Shown here one piece after another: positions 18,767-27,592 of a DNA stretch of 64,000 nt (within the stretch, counting starts at the first letter, position 1; each line of letters opens with the position of its first letter). Origin of the DNA: Gammaproteobacteria bacterium (GTDB taxonomy: Bacteria; Pseudomonadota; Gammaproteobacteria; Pseudomonadales; Ketobacteraceae); the NCBI GenBank assembly GCA_013178375.1, contig JABLXQ010000014.1, positions 62,001 to 126,000 of the forward strand, given 5' to 3'. A model generated the notes under the pieces. It saw nothing but the letters and a program-made list of their open reading frames with translations. It was not told where the DNA came from and searched no databases. The translations under genes and the position numbers were made by a program.

Positions 18767-20122
18767 GTGACTACCAAAGTTTACCTGCGCTTTATCAATG
18801 AAAATCAGTGGATTAGTCTGTGCGACTCGGTGCTGGATGACAGCCCGATCGACATGCTCGACGACCTGCTGGTGGAATGGGCCTGGTCCGACGCCGAGCA
18901 TCCGGCCTCCGAATCCCAGGTCGTACCCTTCAGTCAGTTCGTCACCGACGTCAAGGAACGCTGGCCCCATAGCTATCAGTACGGTATCGACCTGATCCTC
19001 TCCGGTGCCTATGCCGTTGGTGCATCAGTCAATATTCCATCCAAGCAGATGCGGCACATCGCCCAGGCGCTGCCCTACATGCTGGAAGACCAGCTGGCTC
19101 AGGAAGTCGGCCATTTCCACCTGATCCACGGTAGCCGCAGCGAGGAAGGTGCCCTGCCGGTACTGGCTGTTCCGACCCGCATCCTGGCCGTCACCCGTCG
19201 CCTGTTCAGCGAACAGGATCTGCCGCTGGACGCTGTAATGGCCGACATGCTGTGCCTGCCGCACAGGGCCGGGGAGTGGACCATGCTGGTTGACGGCAAG
19301 CATCTGCTGCTCAGGCAGGGGGACCTTGCCGGTATCGCCATCGAGATCGATGCCGCGCCGGTGGTACTGGCGTCGATTTTCCAGCACTGGCAACCCAGGC
19401 CCAGCGTGCTGCGCGTATTGCTGTGTCAGGACCACCTGAATGACAACCTGAAAAACTGGGTCAAAACCCAGATCAACAGTGCCCTGGCGGATCAGGATAT
19501 TGAAGTTGAATATGACGAGATCGCATCGAACTATTTCATGGTGCTGTGCGATCACCTGCAGCATGTGAATCGCAAGAATCCGGCGAATTTCCTGCAGGGG
19601 GCGTTTGCCGCCTCTGGCCGGCGCAAGCCGTCGACGTACAACTGGAAGCCGCTGGCGGCGCTGGTAGCCACGTTTGTGATTCTGCATACCGTATTCCTCT
19701 ATACGCAGTCGTGGCGGTTGAATTCCGAGGTCAGTCGACTGGACACCGAGGCGACCACCCTTTACAAGCGCCTTTTCCCCGGCGACCGCAAGATCGTGAA
19801 CGTGAAGCGGCAGATGGAGCAGCACATCCAGAATTTCCAGAAAGGGCAGGGTGGCGACAGCTTCCTGGCCCTGCTGGCAAAAACCGGCGAACAGATCCGG
19901 TCCATGAATTCCACGCAGAAGGGTTCCATCACTCCGCAGCGGGCAGCATTCGACGACAATCAGGGCGATTTGCGGCTTGATCTGATGGCGAAGGATTTCG
20001 CGCAGCTGGAAAATCTGAAAAACCGCCTGGAAGCAGCGGACCTTGCGGTAGAAACCGCGTCTGCCGCGCAGGATGCCGGGGTGGTCAAGGCCCGCCTGAA
20101 AATTCGGAGTCAAGGCACATGA
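18767..20122 (+). CDS. gspL: Type II secretion protein GspL
   Basis: Bitopic inner-membrane protein that recruits GspE. The 451-residue product starts at a GTG (18767). It has an actin-like cytoplasmic domain (about residues 1-290, with LPYMLEDQLAQEVGHFHL characteristic), one membrane span near 305-325 (LAALVATFVILHTVFLYT) and a periplasmic ferredoxin-like tail. It overlaps gspM by four bases. Confidence 0.93.
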   Translation: MTTKVYLRFINENQWISLCDSVLDDSPIDMLDDLLVEWAWSDAEHPASESQVVPFSQFVTDVKERWPHSYQYGIDLILSGAYAVGASVNIPSKQMRHIAQALPYMLEDQLAQEVGHFHLIHGSRSEEGALPVLAVPTRILAVTRRLFSEQDLPLDAVMADMLCLPHRAGEWTMLVDGKHLLLRQGDLAGIAIEIDAAPVVLASIFQHWQPRPSVLRVLLCQDHLNDNLKNWVKTQINSALADQDIEVEYDEIASNYFMVLCDHLQHVNRKNPANFLQGAFAASGRRKPSTYNWKPLAALVATFVILHTVFLYTQSWRLNSEVSRLDTEATTLYKRLFPGDRKIVNVKRQMEQHIQNFQKGQGGDSFLALLAKTGEQIRSMNSTQKGSITPQRAAFDDNQGDLRLDLMAKDFAQLENLKNRLEAADLAVETASAAQDAGVVKARLKIRSQGT

Positions 20123-20637
20123 GCGCCAACGCAAAAGAACAGTTACAGAATTATGTTGACATGGCTCGCCGTCGCTACGACAGCCTGGCTGATAACGAAC
20201 GCCTGATCGTCAACGGCGTGGGCTTGCTGGTGCTGGCGGCACTGGTTTTCGTGTTGTTGGTGGCGCCAGCCCAGCGTTCCGTGAGCGAGGCGCAACTGAA
20301 AGTCAGTGGCCAGCAGAAGCTGGTGCAGTGGATGAAGGAAAACGAATCGGTTGCACGCATGGCGGCGGGCGCGGGCACGGCGGCTGTCGCCAAGAGTGAT
20401 CAGCCGTTGCAGACCATTGTCACCTCAACCGCCGGACCGCTGGGTATCACCGTAAAGCGTTATGAAAACGAATCGGACACCAAGCTGCGGGTATGGCTGG
20501 AAAAGGTGCCGTTCGACAAGACGGTGCGCTGGCTGGACCAGCTGGAAAGCCGTTATGGCGTTCAGATCATCAGCGTTTCGATCGATGCCGAAAAGGAGCC
20601 GGGAATCATCACTGCCAAACTGGTATTGCAGGGTTAA
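20119..20637 (+). CDS. gspM: Type II secretion protein GspM
   Basis: Small bitopic partner of GspL. The 172-residue product has a short cytoplasmic N-terminus (YDSLADNERLIV), one membrane span (VGLLVLAALVFVLLVAP, about residues 34-50) and a periplasmic domain. That domain carries the GspM-like KLRVWLEKVPFDKTVRWLDQLESRYGV segment in pieces. The stop abuts the next gene. Confidence 0.92.
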   Translation: MSANAKEQLQNYVDMARRRYDSLADNERLIVNGVGLLVLAALVFVLLVAPAQRSVSEAQLKVSGQQKLVQWMKENESVARMAAGAGTAAVAKSDQPLQTIVTSTAGPLGITVKRYENESDTKLRVWLEKVPFDKTVRWLDQLESRYGVQIISVSIDAEKEPGIITAKLVLQG

Positions 20638-22377
20638 ATGTACGAACGTTTTTTTAACCTGAAGGAAACGCCGTTTTCGATTGCGCCCAATCCCCACTAC
20701 CTTTACATGAGCCGCCAGCATCATGAAGCGCTGGCGCATCTGATTTATGGTGTGGGTCGGGACGGCGGCTTCGTGCTGCTCACAGGCGAAGTCGGCACCG
20801 GCAAGACCACGGTTTGCCGCTGTTTTCTGGAGCAGATTCCGCAGGACACGGATGTTGCCTTCGTGCTCAACCCCAAGCTCGAAGTCGAGGAACTGCTGGC
20901 CACGATCTGTGACGAGTTGTCGATCCCCTATATCGATGACAGCGTGTCCATCAAGGATTACGTCGACTGCATCAATATTTTCCTGCTGCGCCAGCATGCC
21001 AATGGCCGCCATACGGTACTGATAATCGACGAGGCGCAGAATCTCAGCGCCGACGTGCTGGAACAGTTGCGTCTGCTGACCAATCTGGAAACCCACGAGA
21101 AAAAATTGCTGCAAATCGTGCTGCTGGGGCAGCCGGAATTGCAGGAGATGTTTCGCCAGCCGGAATTGCGCCAGTTGTCGCAGCGGGTCACGGCGCGCTT
21201 CCACCTCAATGCAATGCATGCAGAGGAAGTGGGGCCCTATGTGTATCACCGTCTGGCCGTTGCCGGCGCAGCGGAGCCCCGCAGCATGTTCCCCGCCAAT
21301 GTCATCGCGCGTCTGCACGAGATCTCCAAGGGCATTCCCCGGGTGATCAACCTGGTGTGTGATCGGGCCTTGCTGGGCGCCTATGCGCGTGAAACGCGGG
21401 TCGTCGATCTGGAAATCCTGAATACAGCGGCCAAGGAAGTGCTGGGCGCGGAATTCTTTGGCACCAAAGGCCTGCGCAACTGGCACTGGCACCCGGCGGC
21501 CGTGGGTGGCATTGCGGGAGCGCTGGTGACGAGCCTGATTGCCATGGTTGTCTTCCTTTTTGTCAACAGTGGAACGGAAGCGCCCGTGGCCGACGTTGTG
21601 CAATCGGATCTGCCGGAGTCCCCTGTTGTTGATGTCGACATGCCACCGCCCAGTGTCGCCGCAGCCGCAAGTATCCCAGCAGAAGCTGAAACCGTTGCCG
21701 CCGAAAGCCCGGCGCCCGCGCCCGCAGAGCCCGCTGCCGAGCAGCCTTTGTCACTGGGTGAGCTGATGCAACAGGCCGCCACGCCGGATGTAGCCATCGC
21801 CTACGTGGATCTGTTCAAGACCTGGAAACTGGCGTTCACTCCCCGCATCAATGGCGAGGCCTGCAAGCATGCTGAATCAGTAGGGCTGGGCTGCCTGAGC
21901 AAGACCGGTAATCTGGGTTCGGTGCGCCATCTGGGAGTGCCGGTCATGTTGAAACTGTATGATCAGCAGGGCAGCGAAAAATACCTGGTGATCAGCCAAC
22001 TGGAAGGCGATGTCGCCCGGGTTTACTTCAACGGCGAAGAAAAACAGGCGGACATGAAGGATCTGGATACCTACTGGCGCGGCAATTACAACCTGCTGTG
22101 GAAAAAGCCGCCGTCCTATCATGGCCCGCTGGAGCCGGGTGCCATTGCGCCGCTGTCAAAATGGCTGGCGTATCAACTGGATGTATGGGAAAAGAAACCC
22201 AACCCGGCCATGGGCCGCTCGAGTTATGATCCGGTACTGGTGGAGCGTGTGAAGGCCTTTCAGCGCTCTGTGGGGGAAACAGACGATGGTATCGTGGGTG
22301 TCAGCACTCTGATCCAGCTGTCGCGCCGGGTCGACGAAACCGTGCCGGCCCTGATTGCTGCGGAGGGAGGTTCCTGA
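20638..22377 (+). CDS. gspA: GspA/ExeA-type AAA ATPase with peptidoglycan-binding domain
   Basis: Works with GspB to open or anchor the cell wall so the secretin can assemble. The 579-residue protein begins MYERFFNLKETPFSIAPNP, typical of ExeA. It has Walker A LLTGEVGTGKTTVCR (about residues 45-57) and Walker B HTVLIIDEAQNLSADVLEQLR, then a membrane span near residues 290-308 (GGIAGALVTSLIAMVVFLFV). The periplasmic end has a peptidoglycan_binding_1 motif, VERVKAFQRSVGETDDGIVG. The ATG directly follows the gspM stop, and the last base of the stop is the first base of the gspB ATG. Confidence 0.94.
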   Translation: MYERFFNLKETPFSIAPNPHYLYMSRQHHEALAHLIYGVGRDGGFVLLTGEVGTGKTTVCRCFLEQIPQDTDVAFVLNPKLEVEELLATICDELSIPYIDDSVSIKDYVDCINIFLLRQHANGRHTVLIIDEAQNLSADVLEQLRLLTNLETHEKKLLQIVLLGQPELQEMFRQPELRQLSQRVTARFHLNAMHAEEVGPYVYHRLAVAGAAEPRSMFPANVIARLHEISKGIPRVINLVCDRALLGAYARETRVVDLEILNTAAKEVLGAEFFGTKGLRNWHWHPAAVGGIAGALVTSLIAMVVFLFVNSGTEAPVADVVQSDLPESPVVDVDMPPPSVAAAASIPAEAETVAAESPAPAPAEPAAEQPLSLGELMQQAATPDVAIAYVDLFKTWKLAFTPRINGEACKHAESVGLGCLSKTGNLGSVRHLGVPVMLKLYDQQGSEKYLVISQLEGDVARVYFNGEEKQADMKDLDTYWRGNYNLLWKKPPSYHGPLEPGAIAPLSKWLAYQLDVWEKKPNPAMGRSSYDPVLVERVKAFQRSVGETDDGIVGVSTLIQLSRRVDETVPALIAAEGGS

Positions 22378-23351
22378 TGTCCTACATTCTGGAGGCTCTG
22401 CGCAAATCGGAACAGGAACGGCAGCGGGGCAAGCTGCCTGACCTCAACAGCTTCAAGGAAGAGTCCACCCCGGCCGAAAAGCGCATCAATCCGTGGCCCT
22501 GGGTGGCGGCTGGCGCGGTAGTCATCAATCTGCTGGTTGTCGTGGTCGTCTGGGCACCCTGGCGGGGTGAGGAAACGCAGACTGCATCGACCCAGCCGGC
22601 GCCGGTGGAAGCCCCCTCAGCCACAGTGGCACCACAACCGGCGTCGCAACAGCCGTTGCCACAGCCTGTGGCGCCCGTGACGGCCCAACAACCCGCTCAG
22701 TCACAGGCGCAGATGCCCCCTGCCGGCCAGCCGATTCAACCCCAATACGCCCAACAACCGCCGCCACAGACCTACGGGCAGCCACCGGCGCAATATGGAG
22801 CACAACCCCAGCAGCAAGGTTATCCCCAGCCACAACAGGGCTATGCGCAGCAGCAGGGTTATCCCCAGCAAATGCAGCCGCCTCCGCAGCAGCAATTCCA
22901 GTCTCAGTACCAGGCCGCCTATCAGCAGACCTACCGGGCCCAGACTCCCACGGTCACCATCATGGCACCCCAGGTCCAGGATCAACCCACGGTGGTCTCG
23001 CCCGGCGGGAATGCAGTCGCGCCCACGGGGGAGGGTGAACAGTACATCGAACCCTATTCACCGGATTTCCCGCCCGCCGATACCGGCCGTTCCCCCAACG
23101 TGGCCTACATGCCGCAGCTGGAAGAACTGCCGCCCGAGGAACGCTCCGTCATTCCTGACATGACCTTCTCGTCCCACATGTACTCCAGCATGCCGCGCTT
23201 CCGTTCCATCATCATCAACGGCAAGCGACTGAAAGAAGGGGAGTATTTCAACGATACCCTGCAGGTGCGCGAGATCACCGACAAGGGTGTCGTCATGAGC
23301 AACGGCAGCACCCTGTTCAGCGTCGACGTGCTGGGCCGCTGGGCGCAATAA
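22377..23351 (+). CDS. gspB: GspB/ExeB-type secretin assembly protein
   Basis: Inner-membrane partner of GspA. The 324-residue protein starts with the conserved MSYILEALRKSEQERQRG segment. It has one membrane span near residues 40-60 (WVAAGAVVINLLVVVVVW), a long Pro/Gln-rich periplasmic linker (about 62-190) with repeated QQGYPQ-type units, and a C-terminal GspB domain (PDMTFSSHMYSSMPRFRSII...GRWAQ). The low-complexity linker is protein-level repetition, not a DNA repeat array. Confidence 0.93.
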   Translation: MSYILEALRKSEQERQRGKLPDLNSFKEESTPAEKRINPWPWVAAGAVVINLLVVVVVWAPWRGEETQTASTQPAPVEAPSATVAPQPASQQPLPQPVAPVTAQQPAQSQAQMPPAGQPIQPQYAQQPPPQTYGQPPAQYGAQPQQQGYPQPQQGYAQQQGYPQQMQPPPQQQFQSQYQAAYQQTYRAQTPTVTIMAPQVQDQPTVVSPGGNAVAPTGEGEQYIEPYSPDFPPADTGRSPNVAYMPQLEELPPEERSVIPDMTFSSHMYSSMPRFRSIIINGKRLKEGEYFNDTLQVREITDKGVVMSNGSTLFSVDVLGRWAQ

Positions 23352-23384
23352 GCCACTCTATTACCGGAAGAAAGCCGTTTACTC

Positions 23385-23422
23385 GTCTAACCTTAATAAA
23401 AATACCCTGTTGAAGGTTAGAC
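23385..23422 (+). promoter_or_regulatory. Inverted repeat covering the ribosome binding site of the PilZ gene
   Basis: GTCTAACCTT (23385-23394) and AAGGTTAGAC (23413-23422) are perfect 10-bp complements around an 18-nt AT-rich spacer. The right arm contains the AAGG Shine-Dalgarno of the gene starting at 23425. In RNA the hairpin would hide the ribosome binding site. In DNA it could instead be an operator or a terminator of the secretion operon. Confidence 0.55.
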
Positions 23423-23424
23423 CC

Positions 23425-23790
23425 ATGGAAGCACAGGCCCCCAACCCGCAGAACAAGCGCACGGTTGCCCGCCGTCATCTGATCTATTACCTGCGCGTGT
23501 TCAATCACCATACCGGCGACCTGATCGGCAACCTGGTGGACATCAGCACCAAGGGCATCATGGTGGTGTCCGAGAAGGTCATTGAACCCAATACCCGCTA
23601 CCGGTTACGCATGGTGCTGCCCGACACGGTCGATGGCAGCAAGGAAGTGGACTTCGATGCTGAAAGCCGCTGGTGCCGCAATGATGCCAATCAGGCGTTC
23701 TACGATACCGGGTTCGAGTTGCTGGATCCGTCGATGGAATTTCTCGATGCGGTGGACCGTCTGGTGGAAGACTGCCTGTTCAAGGAATGA
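23425..23790 (+). CDS. PilZ-domain protein
   Basis: Likely cyclic-di-GMP receptor. The 121-residue single-domain protein has an Arg-rich N-terminal switch (NKRTVARRHLIYYLRVF) and the second ligand motif DISTKGIMVV (D/NxSxxG), followed by beta strands ending in FYDTGFELLD. The ATG at 23425 is preferred to a TTG at 23410 because GAAGG lies upstream. It follows gspB after 73 bp on the same strand, so it may share the secretion operon, but the inverted repeat between them suggests separate control. The arginine spacing is not the classic RxxxR, so ligand binding needs testing. Confidence 0.85.
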   Translation: MEAQAPNPQNKRTVARRHLIYYLRVFNHHTGDLIGNLVDISTKGIMVVSEKVIEPNTRYRLRMVLPDTVDGSKEVDFDAESRWCRNDANQAFYDTGFELLDPSMEFLDAVDRLVEDCLFKE

Positions 23791-23863
23791 TACAAATTAG
23801 CCATGACGCGTCATCGGCTTTTGGTTATAGTCGGGCGCATTGTCATTGATAAAGTTGAAAAAA

Positions 23864-25141
23864 ATGAGCGCGCTCGAAGCACTCAAGCACAATCTGCATT
23901 TTGCCCGTGCGCTGATCGTGGATGGTCGCGATCGTTATCTGGGCGTCACCCGTACGGCCTTCTCCATCGAGCAGATTTACCGTAAATACCGCAACCGCGC
24001 CAAGGTGCTGTCAGCAACTGAAGCGGAGTCGGTGCTGAAGGAAGCGCACCGCGAAAGCGCCGACCTGATCTGCGATCTGTGCAAGGAAAACGGCGCCATC
24101 TGGGTCAAATTCGCACAATTCCTCAGCTGCCGCCCCGACATTCTCCCGATCGAATACATTTTCTCGCTGCAGCGTCTGCAGAATGACGCCAATCCCGCTC
24201 CCTTCGAAGACATCCACCCCATCATCCTGCAGGACTGGGGCAGGGACTGGGATACCAAATTCAAATCCTTCAACGTGATTCCAGCCGCAACCGCATCCGT
24301 GGCCCAGGTGCACCGGGCGACGCTGTTATCCGGCCAGGAAGTGGCCGTGAAATTCCAGCTGCCGGACGCGCGCGAACTGTTCGAACAGGATTCCCTGGTG
24401 TTCAAGACCTTCGCCGGCATCCTGGCGCCGCTGGTGAAGGAAATCGACATCAAGCAGGTCACCGAACAGCTGATCAGCATGACTATCGAGGAACTGGATT
24501 TCGGCCGCGAGGCCCGCAATCTTTCCACGTTTGCCAGCAAGACCCATCTGCCAGGAATTCGGGTGCCGGCACTGGTGGAATCACTCAGTACGCACCGCAT
24601 CATGGTGACGGAATGGATCAACGGTGTGCGCCTGACCGATTATCTGGAGCAATACCCTCAACGCGCGCAACCGGTGTTGAAGCGGCTGCTGAACAGCTAT
24701 ATCCAGCAGATCACGCAGCTGGGCATCTATCATGCCGATCCCCATCCGGGCAATTTCCTGATTACACCGGAAGAAGAGATTGCAGTGCTGGATTACGGCG
24801 CCATCGTCACGCTGGATGCGGAGCAGCAAACGCGCTACGCCAACCTGTTGCTGGGCCTGCTGGGTGTGCATCCGGAGAAGCTGGGCGAGCTGTTCCGCCA
24901 GGCCGGATTCATCTGCGAGAAACCGGAAGTGCTGGAGCAGATTTCCGACCACTTCATCGGCGACAATCGCCGCAATCTCAGCGTATCGGACCGGCTGGCT
25001 GAAGTGCTCGACAAGCTGCGCCGCAACCGGGTGCTCATTCCCGACTCGTTCGTGTCGATGGCGCGGGTGATCATAAGTGTGGGCGGGTTCCTGAAGCGCT
25101 ATGATGTGCCCTTCAGTTTCGAACCCGTTTCCGCCGGGTAA
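23864..25141 (+). CDS. ABC1/UbiB-family atypical kinase-like protein
   Basis: UbiB/COQ8-type kinase-like protein, a family linked to ubiquinone synthesis and lipid homeostasis. From the ATG at 23864 it is 425 residues. Family marks in order are the KxGQ-motif region WVKFAQFLSCRPDILP, the Ala-rich loop AATASVAQVHRA, the VAVKFQLP lysine, the catalytic HADPHPGNF and VLDYGAI in place of DFG. The invariant Gly of KxGQ is Ala here, which is unusual. No C-terminal membrane pair like that of UbiB is seen, and no ubi genes are nearby, so it is better called UbiB-like than UbiB. Confidence 0.85.
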   Translation: MSALEALKHNLHFARALIVDGRDRYLGVTRTAFSIEQIYRKYRNRAKVLSATEAESVLKEAHRESADLICDLCKENGAIWVKFAQFLSCRPDILPIEYIFSLQRLQNDANPAPFEDIHPIILQDWGRDWDTKFKSFNVIPAATASVAQVHRATLLSGQEVAVKFQLPDARELFEQDSLVFKTFAGILAPLVKEIDIKQVTEQLISMTIEELDFGREARNLSTFASKTHLPGIRVPALVESLSTHRIMVTEWINGVRLTDYLEQYPQRAQPVLKRLLNSYIQQITQLGIYHADPHPGNFLITPEEEIAVLDYGAIVTLDAEQQTRYANLLLGLLGVHPEKLGELFRQAGFICEKPEVLEQISDHFIGDNRRNLSVSDRLAEVLDKLRRNRVLIPDSFVSMARVIISVGGFLKRYDVPFSFEPVSAG

Positions 25142-25257
25142 TATGTAAACAAGACTTACACGGGCCGTACAAAATAGGAATTGTGACAGAATGGACAGCA
25201 CCGTATATTTCCCCTTATCGAATTAAAAAAACTAATCACCAACACCAACTAACCTGA

Positions 25258-26478
25258 ATGGATTTGGAGTCGCTTGTGTTGACTCGTGCATCGACCTGTC
25301 TTCTTGCATTGATCATCTGTTTTTCCCAACCTGTCCTGGCAACGGGCGAGCCCGCCGCCACTGACATCGTCTTTCAGGAAGCCCTGTCCCAGACCATGGC
25401 CAGCGGCCAGTCCTGGCGCTACAGCAATGGTGATGTCTACCAGGGCGAATGGCGCAATAACCGTCCTCATGGCCAGGGTCACTACCAGCGCATGAACGGG
25501 GACGACTATACCGGCCTGTTCCACAATGGGCGCTTCCAGGGCGAGGGTGTCTGCAAATACGGCAATGGCGATACCTACAAAGGCAACTGGGAAAACGGCC
25601 AGCCGTCTGGTCAGGGTGAAATGCGTTACCAGAACGGCAACCGCTATGTGGGTGAATGGAAGGCGGGCAAACGCCACGGCAAGGGGCAACTGTTTTACCG
25701 CAGCGGTTCCTACTACAAGGGCAACTGGGCCGAAAACGAAAAATCCGGCAAGGGCTTCATGCAGTACCGCAACGGCGAGCGCTACGTGGGCGACTACGCC
25801 AGCAATAATCCCCATGGTTTTGGCGTGCAGGTGGAAAGCACCGGCGATGTGTATCGCGGCACCTTTTCCCGTGGAGCGCGTCACGGCGCTGGCGAATGCA
25901 ACCGCGAAGGCGGCGAGGTGCGGGTCTGCCTGTTCGACCGCGGCAATGAAATCCGCGATCCGGTCAAACTGGATCTGGCCAAACAATATCTGGCAAAGAA
26001 GCGCCCGGTGTATGAGTTCAATGGCGGTATCGCCTACCAGATGGAAGATGAATTTACCAAAGCCCGCTACCACGTCAGCAGCGAGCGGGTGTGGTGGGAA
26101 AAAACAGAAGCCATGCTGAAAGACCAGCTGCGCATTCGCAGTGAAGACGAGAACCAGTTCATCTACCTGATCGTCAATGGCTACACGGGCCCTGGCACCT
26201 ACCATTTGCACAAGGGCGAGATCATTGCATCGTCGCGGGATGGTGAGCCGGTGGAACTGTCGGATGAGGCGGTGGCGCGGGTGGACATCAAGAGTGATCG
26301 TAACGGGCAGATCGATGGATCGTTTTCGATCTCGGGGCTGAAGGGCGAAGGAGACAATGCCCGCAGTTATCGCCTGTACGATGGCCAGTTCCAGGCTTCG
26401 GCGACTCCGCCAGATGATGCGACAGCCTCTTCCGAAGCGGAAAAACTGCTGGTGAAGAATCAGCAGGAACGGGACTGA
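25258..26478 (+). CDS. Exported MORN-repeat protein
   Basis: The 406-residue product has a signal peptide (CLLALIICFSQPVLA, cut near residue 27). It is followed by about seven MORN repeats of roughly 23 residues (about residues 48-210), such as YSNGDVYQGEWRNNRPHGQG and YGNGDTYKGNWENGQPSGQG. The C-terminal 190 residues are unassigned (ERVWWEKTEAMLKDQLRIRS, IDGSFSISGLKGEG). MORN units often bind lipid or other proteins. Here the likely place is the periplasm or cell surface. No operon partner is visible: the next gene is convergent, 25 bp away. Confidence 0.85.
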   Translation: MDLESLVLTRASTCLLALIICFSQPVLATGEPAATDIVFQEALSQTMASGQSWRYSNGDVYQGEWRNNRPHGQGHYQRMNGDDYTGLFHNGRFQGEGVCKYGNGDTYKGNWENGQPSGQGEMRYQNGNRYVGEWKAGKRHGKGQLFYRSGSYYKGNWAENEKSGKGFMQYRNGERYVGDYASNNPHGFGVQVESTGDVYRGTFSRGARHGAGECNREGGEVRVCLFDRGNEIRDPVKLDLAKQYLAKKRPVYEFNGGIAYQMEDEFTKARYHVSSERVWWEKTEAMLKDQLRIRSEDENQFIYLIVNGYTGPGTYHLHKGEIIASSRDGEPVELSDEAVARVDIKSDRNGQIDGSFSISGLKGEGDNARSYRLYDGQFQASATPPDDATASSEAEKLLVKNQQERD

Positions 26479-26503
26479 TCAAACGCAATTTCCAGAACGA
26501 TAT

Positions 26504-27211
26504 TCAGCGCCACAAGCTCACGATGATCGGCAGTAGCAGCGCCGTCAGCACGCCGGTGGTGCCCATCGCAAATGCGGCAAATGCGCCGCATTCCTCGTCC
26601 TCTTCCAGCGCCCGTGTCGTGCCGATGGCGTGGGCGGTCAGTCCCAGCGTCACGCCCTGCACGGCCTTGTCACGAAATCCCAGCTTTTCCATGATGGGAA
26701 TGCCCACCACAGCGCCCAGCGCCCCTGTCACCATGACGATCACTGCAGCAAGTGGCGCGATGCCGCCCAGCTTCTCGCTCACCACCATGGCGATGGGTGT
26801 GGTGATGGATTTTGTGGTGATGGTCAGCAGGCTGGATTCCGATCCTCCCATCAGCCAGAGCACACCAACTGCAATTCCCACGGTCAGCACCGATCCAGTG
26901 ATCAGCGTGAGCAGGATGGGCAGCAACAGCGCACGAATGCGTCGGGCGTGCAGAAACAGTGGAACGGCCAGGGCAACTGTGGCAGGGCCCAGCAGCAGAT
27001 GCAGCATTTCCGCGCTGCGGTAATAACGCTCATAGGGAATGTCTGCCAGCACCAGCACCAGAATCACCAGCACCATGCTCGCGACCACAGGTTGCAGCCA
27101 CGCATTGCGGCCGCTGGCAATGTACAGGCGCTGGCCGCAGTAAAACGTCAGCAGCGTCAACAGCAGTCCGAACAGCGGAAAGGCCGTGATCCAGTCAAGC
27201 AGCGTGTTCAT
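26504..27211 (-). CDS. lrgB: LrgB/CidB-family membrane protein
   Basis: Polytopic partner of LrgA/CidA, implicated in murein hydrolase control or metabolite export. The 235-residue protein has repeated hydrophobic spans and the family signature TTKSITTPIAMVVSEKLGG, then AHAIGTTRALEEDEECGAFA. The start at 27211 overlaps the lrgA stop by four bases (ATGA). A longer upstream frame is the lrgA shadow. Confidence 0.92.
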   Translation of the reverse strand: MNTLLDWITAFPLFGLLLTLLTFYCGQRLYIASGRNAWLQPVVASMVLVILVLVLADIPYERYYRSAEMLHLLLGPATVALAVPLFLHARRIRALLLPILLTLITGSVLTVGIAVGVLWLMGGSESSLLTITTKSITTPIAMVVSEKLGGIAPLAAVIVMVTGALGAVVGIPIMEKLGFRDKAVQGVTLGLTAHAIGTTRALEEDEECGAFAAFAMGTTGVLTALLLPIIVSLWR

Positions 27212-27558
27212 CGTGATGCTCCCAGCACACGCCGGTAAAAACGGAAAAGGTAGGGAGTGATAATGAACGAAGCCAACGTACTGATAACTATTGCGGCGCT
27301 CAGTGCCAGCCATTCCTTTTGCAGCAACGCGCCATAGCGGATTACGCCGGCACTGGCAGGGATCAGGCACAAGGGCAGGAACGGCAGCAGCTTGCCAGTG
27401 GCATCCAGCAACGACTCGCTGGCGGAACGCCGCACCATGAGGAACAGCAAAAGCAGTATCAGCCCCACCACAGCAGCCGGAATCGGCAGATGCAGCGCGG
27501 TGGTCACTATGAAACCCAGCAGGTAAAACAACAGCAGTTGCAGCAATCCGGCCAGCAT
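27208..27558 (-). CDS. lrgA: LrgA/CidA-family holin-like membrane protein
   Basis: The 116-residue protein has four hydrophobic segments and the family core LPIPAAVVGLILLLLFL, followed by LLPFLPLCLIPASAGVI. Pairing with lrgB through a four-base overlap is the usual arrangement. It lies 34 bp downstream of the epimerase-like gene and may be cotranscribed with it. Confidence 0.92.
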   Translation of the reverse strand: MLAGLLQLLLFYLLGFIVTTALHLPIPAAVVGLILLLLFLMVRRSASESLLDATGKLLPFLPLCLIPASAGVIRYGALLQKEWLALSAAIVISTLASFIITPYLFRFYRRVLGASR

Positions 27559-27592
27559 CGCGCAAGGGCTCCTGAGGAAGGGAAAGGGGTCG

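Noticed and set aside
22620-22930. Apparent tandem repeat (CAGCAAGGTTATCC-like units)
   Set aside because: It lies inside gspB and encodes the Pro/Gln-rich periplasmic linker; units are irregular, so it is protein low complexity rather than a DNA repeat array.
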